A DNA stretch of 5,966 nt from NCBI GenBank assembly GCA_946481265.1, contig CAMLNE010000266.1:1-5966 (forward strand), given 5' to 3'. Under the pieces are notes generated by a model that was not told the origin of the DNA, searched no databases, and worked only from the letters and a program-made list of their open reading frames with translations. A program made the translations under genes and the position numbers. Positions 5,326 to 5,966 of this stretch are shown one piece after another. The DNA comes from an uncultured Panacagrimonas sp. (lineage in GTDB: Bacteria; Pseudomonadota; Gammaproteobacteria; Nevskiales; Nevskiaceae). Position 1 is the stretch's first letter, and every line of letters starts with the position of its first letter.

Positions 5326-5966
5326 TCAGCTGCGCGCGGCGCGCAGTTCCCGGGCCCCGTTCGGCCCGCCCAGGATCAGCAGGTCCGCCGGGCGGTGGGC
5401 GAACAGGCCGACGGTCACGACGCCGGCGATCTGGTTGATGCGCGTCTCGAGTTCGATCGGCTTTTCGATGCGCAGGCCGTGCACGTCGAGAATGGGGTTG
5501 CCGTTGTCGGTGAGCACACCCGTGCGCAGCTCCGGTACGCCACCGAGCCGGACCAGTTCGCGCGCCACGTAGCTGCGCGCCATCGGGAGCACCTCGACCG
5601 GCAGCGGGAACTTGCCGAGGGCGGGCACCAGCTTGGACTCGTCGGCGATGCACACGAAGTTGCGCGAGGCGGCCGCGATGATCTTCTCGCGCGTCAGCGC
5701 TCCGCCGCCGCCCTTGATCAGCTGCAGGTGCCGGTTCGCCTCGTCCGCCCCGTCCACGTACAGCGACAGCGTGCCGGCATCATTGAGGTCCACGACCGGA
5801 ATTCCCAGCGCCTCCAGGCGCGCGGTGGACTGCTCGGAGCTGGACACCGCCGCGGGGATGTCCGCCTTGTGCTGCGCCAGCAGATCGATGAAATGGTTCA
5901 CGGTCGAACCGGTGCCGATCCCGATCGGCTCGCCAGGGAGCAGGTACTTGAGGGCTGCGCGTGCGG
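5326..5966 (-). CDS. rpiA: Ribose-5-phosphate isomerase A, N-terminus cut by the window edge
   Basis: RpiA interconverts ribose 5-phosphate and ribulose 5-phosphate in the non-oxidative pentose phosphate pathway, in the cytoplasm. The visible 212 residues correspond to about residue 11 onward of the 219-residue Escherichia coli enzyme, so some 10 residues and the start codon are outside the window. Active-site blocks are intact: GIGTGST for phosphate binding, SSSEQST, YVDGADE (the two aspartates equivalent to Asp81 and Asp84), [12 protein letters not shown] (the lysine and catalytic glutamate equivalent to Lys94 and Glu103), GKFPLPVEV, and [12 protein letters not shown] near the end. The frame runs through GTG at 5899-5901 without a stop, and that codon encodes the Val after GST rather than a start. 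The gene is convergent with the small plus-strand gene, with 30 bp between the two stops. Function and symbol are secure. Confidence 0.98.
   Translation of the reverse strand, partial: ARAALKYLLPGEPIGIGTGSTVNHFIDLLAQHKADIPAAVSSSEQSTARLEALGIPVVDLNDAGTLSLYVDGADEANRHLQLIKGGGGALTREKIIAAASRNFVCIADESKLVPALGKFPLPVEVLPMARSYVARELVRLGGVPELRTGVLTDNGNPILDVHGLRIEKPIELETRINQIAGVVTVGLFAHRPADLLILGGPNGARELRAARS
5328..5348. terminator. GC-rich hairpin at the 3' end of rpiA
   Basis: CTGCGCG at 5330-5336 pairs with CGCGCAG at 5340-5346 around a 3-base loop; one G-T and one A-T pair extend it to 5328-5348. It overlaps the last rpiA codons and lies about 33 bp after the stop of the convergent small gene, so it could help end transcription in either direction. 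There is no T-tract, and the Arg/Ala codons here naturally give such GC-rich repeats. Confidence 0.25.

Noticed and set aside
4448..5653. Minus-strand open frame of 401 codons covering the DUF4399 gene, the small gene and part of rpiA
   Set aside because: It conflicts in frame with DUF4399 and rpiA and shows only Arg/Pro/Gly-rich sequence.

Overview
The window is about two-thirds G+C, densely coded, and its codons strongly favour G or C in the third position. Together with the family resemblances (a FadI-type thiolase, an HSD10-type dehydrogenase, DUF4399, RpiA) this suggests a gammaproteobacterium of the Xanthomonadaceae/Lysobacteraceae type. The assignment comes from composition and general family knowledge, not from a search.

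Six genes lie on the minus strand and one small gene on the plus strand. In minus-strand reading order, starting at the right edge, they are: rpiA (ribose-5-phosphate isomerase A, missing about 10 N-terminal residues at the window edge); a DUF4399 secreted protein; an HSD10-type short-chain dehydrogenase 16 bp after it; a FadI-like thiolase; an APC-superfamily amino acid permease; and, 24 bp further, an AGCS-family alanine/sodium symporter whose C-terminal two thirds run off the left edge. The 74-residue plus-strand gene sits between the DUF4399 gene (divergent) and rpiA (convergent).

The genes fall into loose functional blocks. The dehydrogenase and thiolase can perform the last two steps of a beta-oxidation-type spiral (3-hydroxyacyl-CoA to 3-ketoacyl-CoA, then thiolytic cleavage). 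The two amino acid transporters probably form an operon. A link between the blocks, for example branched-chain amino acid catabolism, is possible but rests only on proximity. RpiA is a pentose phosphate housekeeping enzyme and looks unrelated to the rest.

The non-coding DNA is sparse but has some structure. A candidate promoter/operator lies in front of the thiolase gene, with a dyad filling the -35/-10 spacer and a 7-mer repeated at 10-bp spacing. A perfect 11-bp hairpin follows the dehydrogenase, and its arm sequence is also present at the end of that gene. Two further GC-rich inverted repeats lie at or near gene ends. I see no RNA gene, CRISPR array, insertion sequence, prophage or defence gene. 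The window reads as ordinary chromosome, and I do not find a convincing new system in it.
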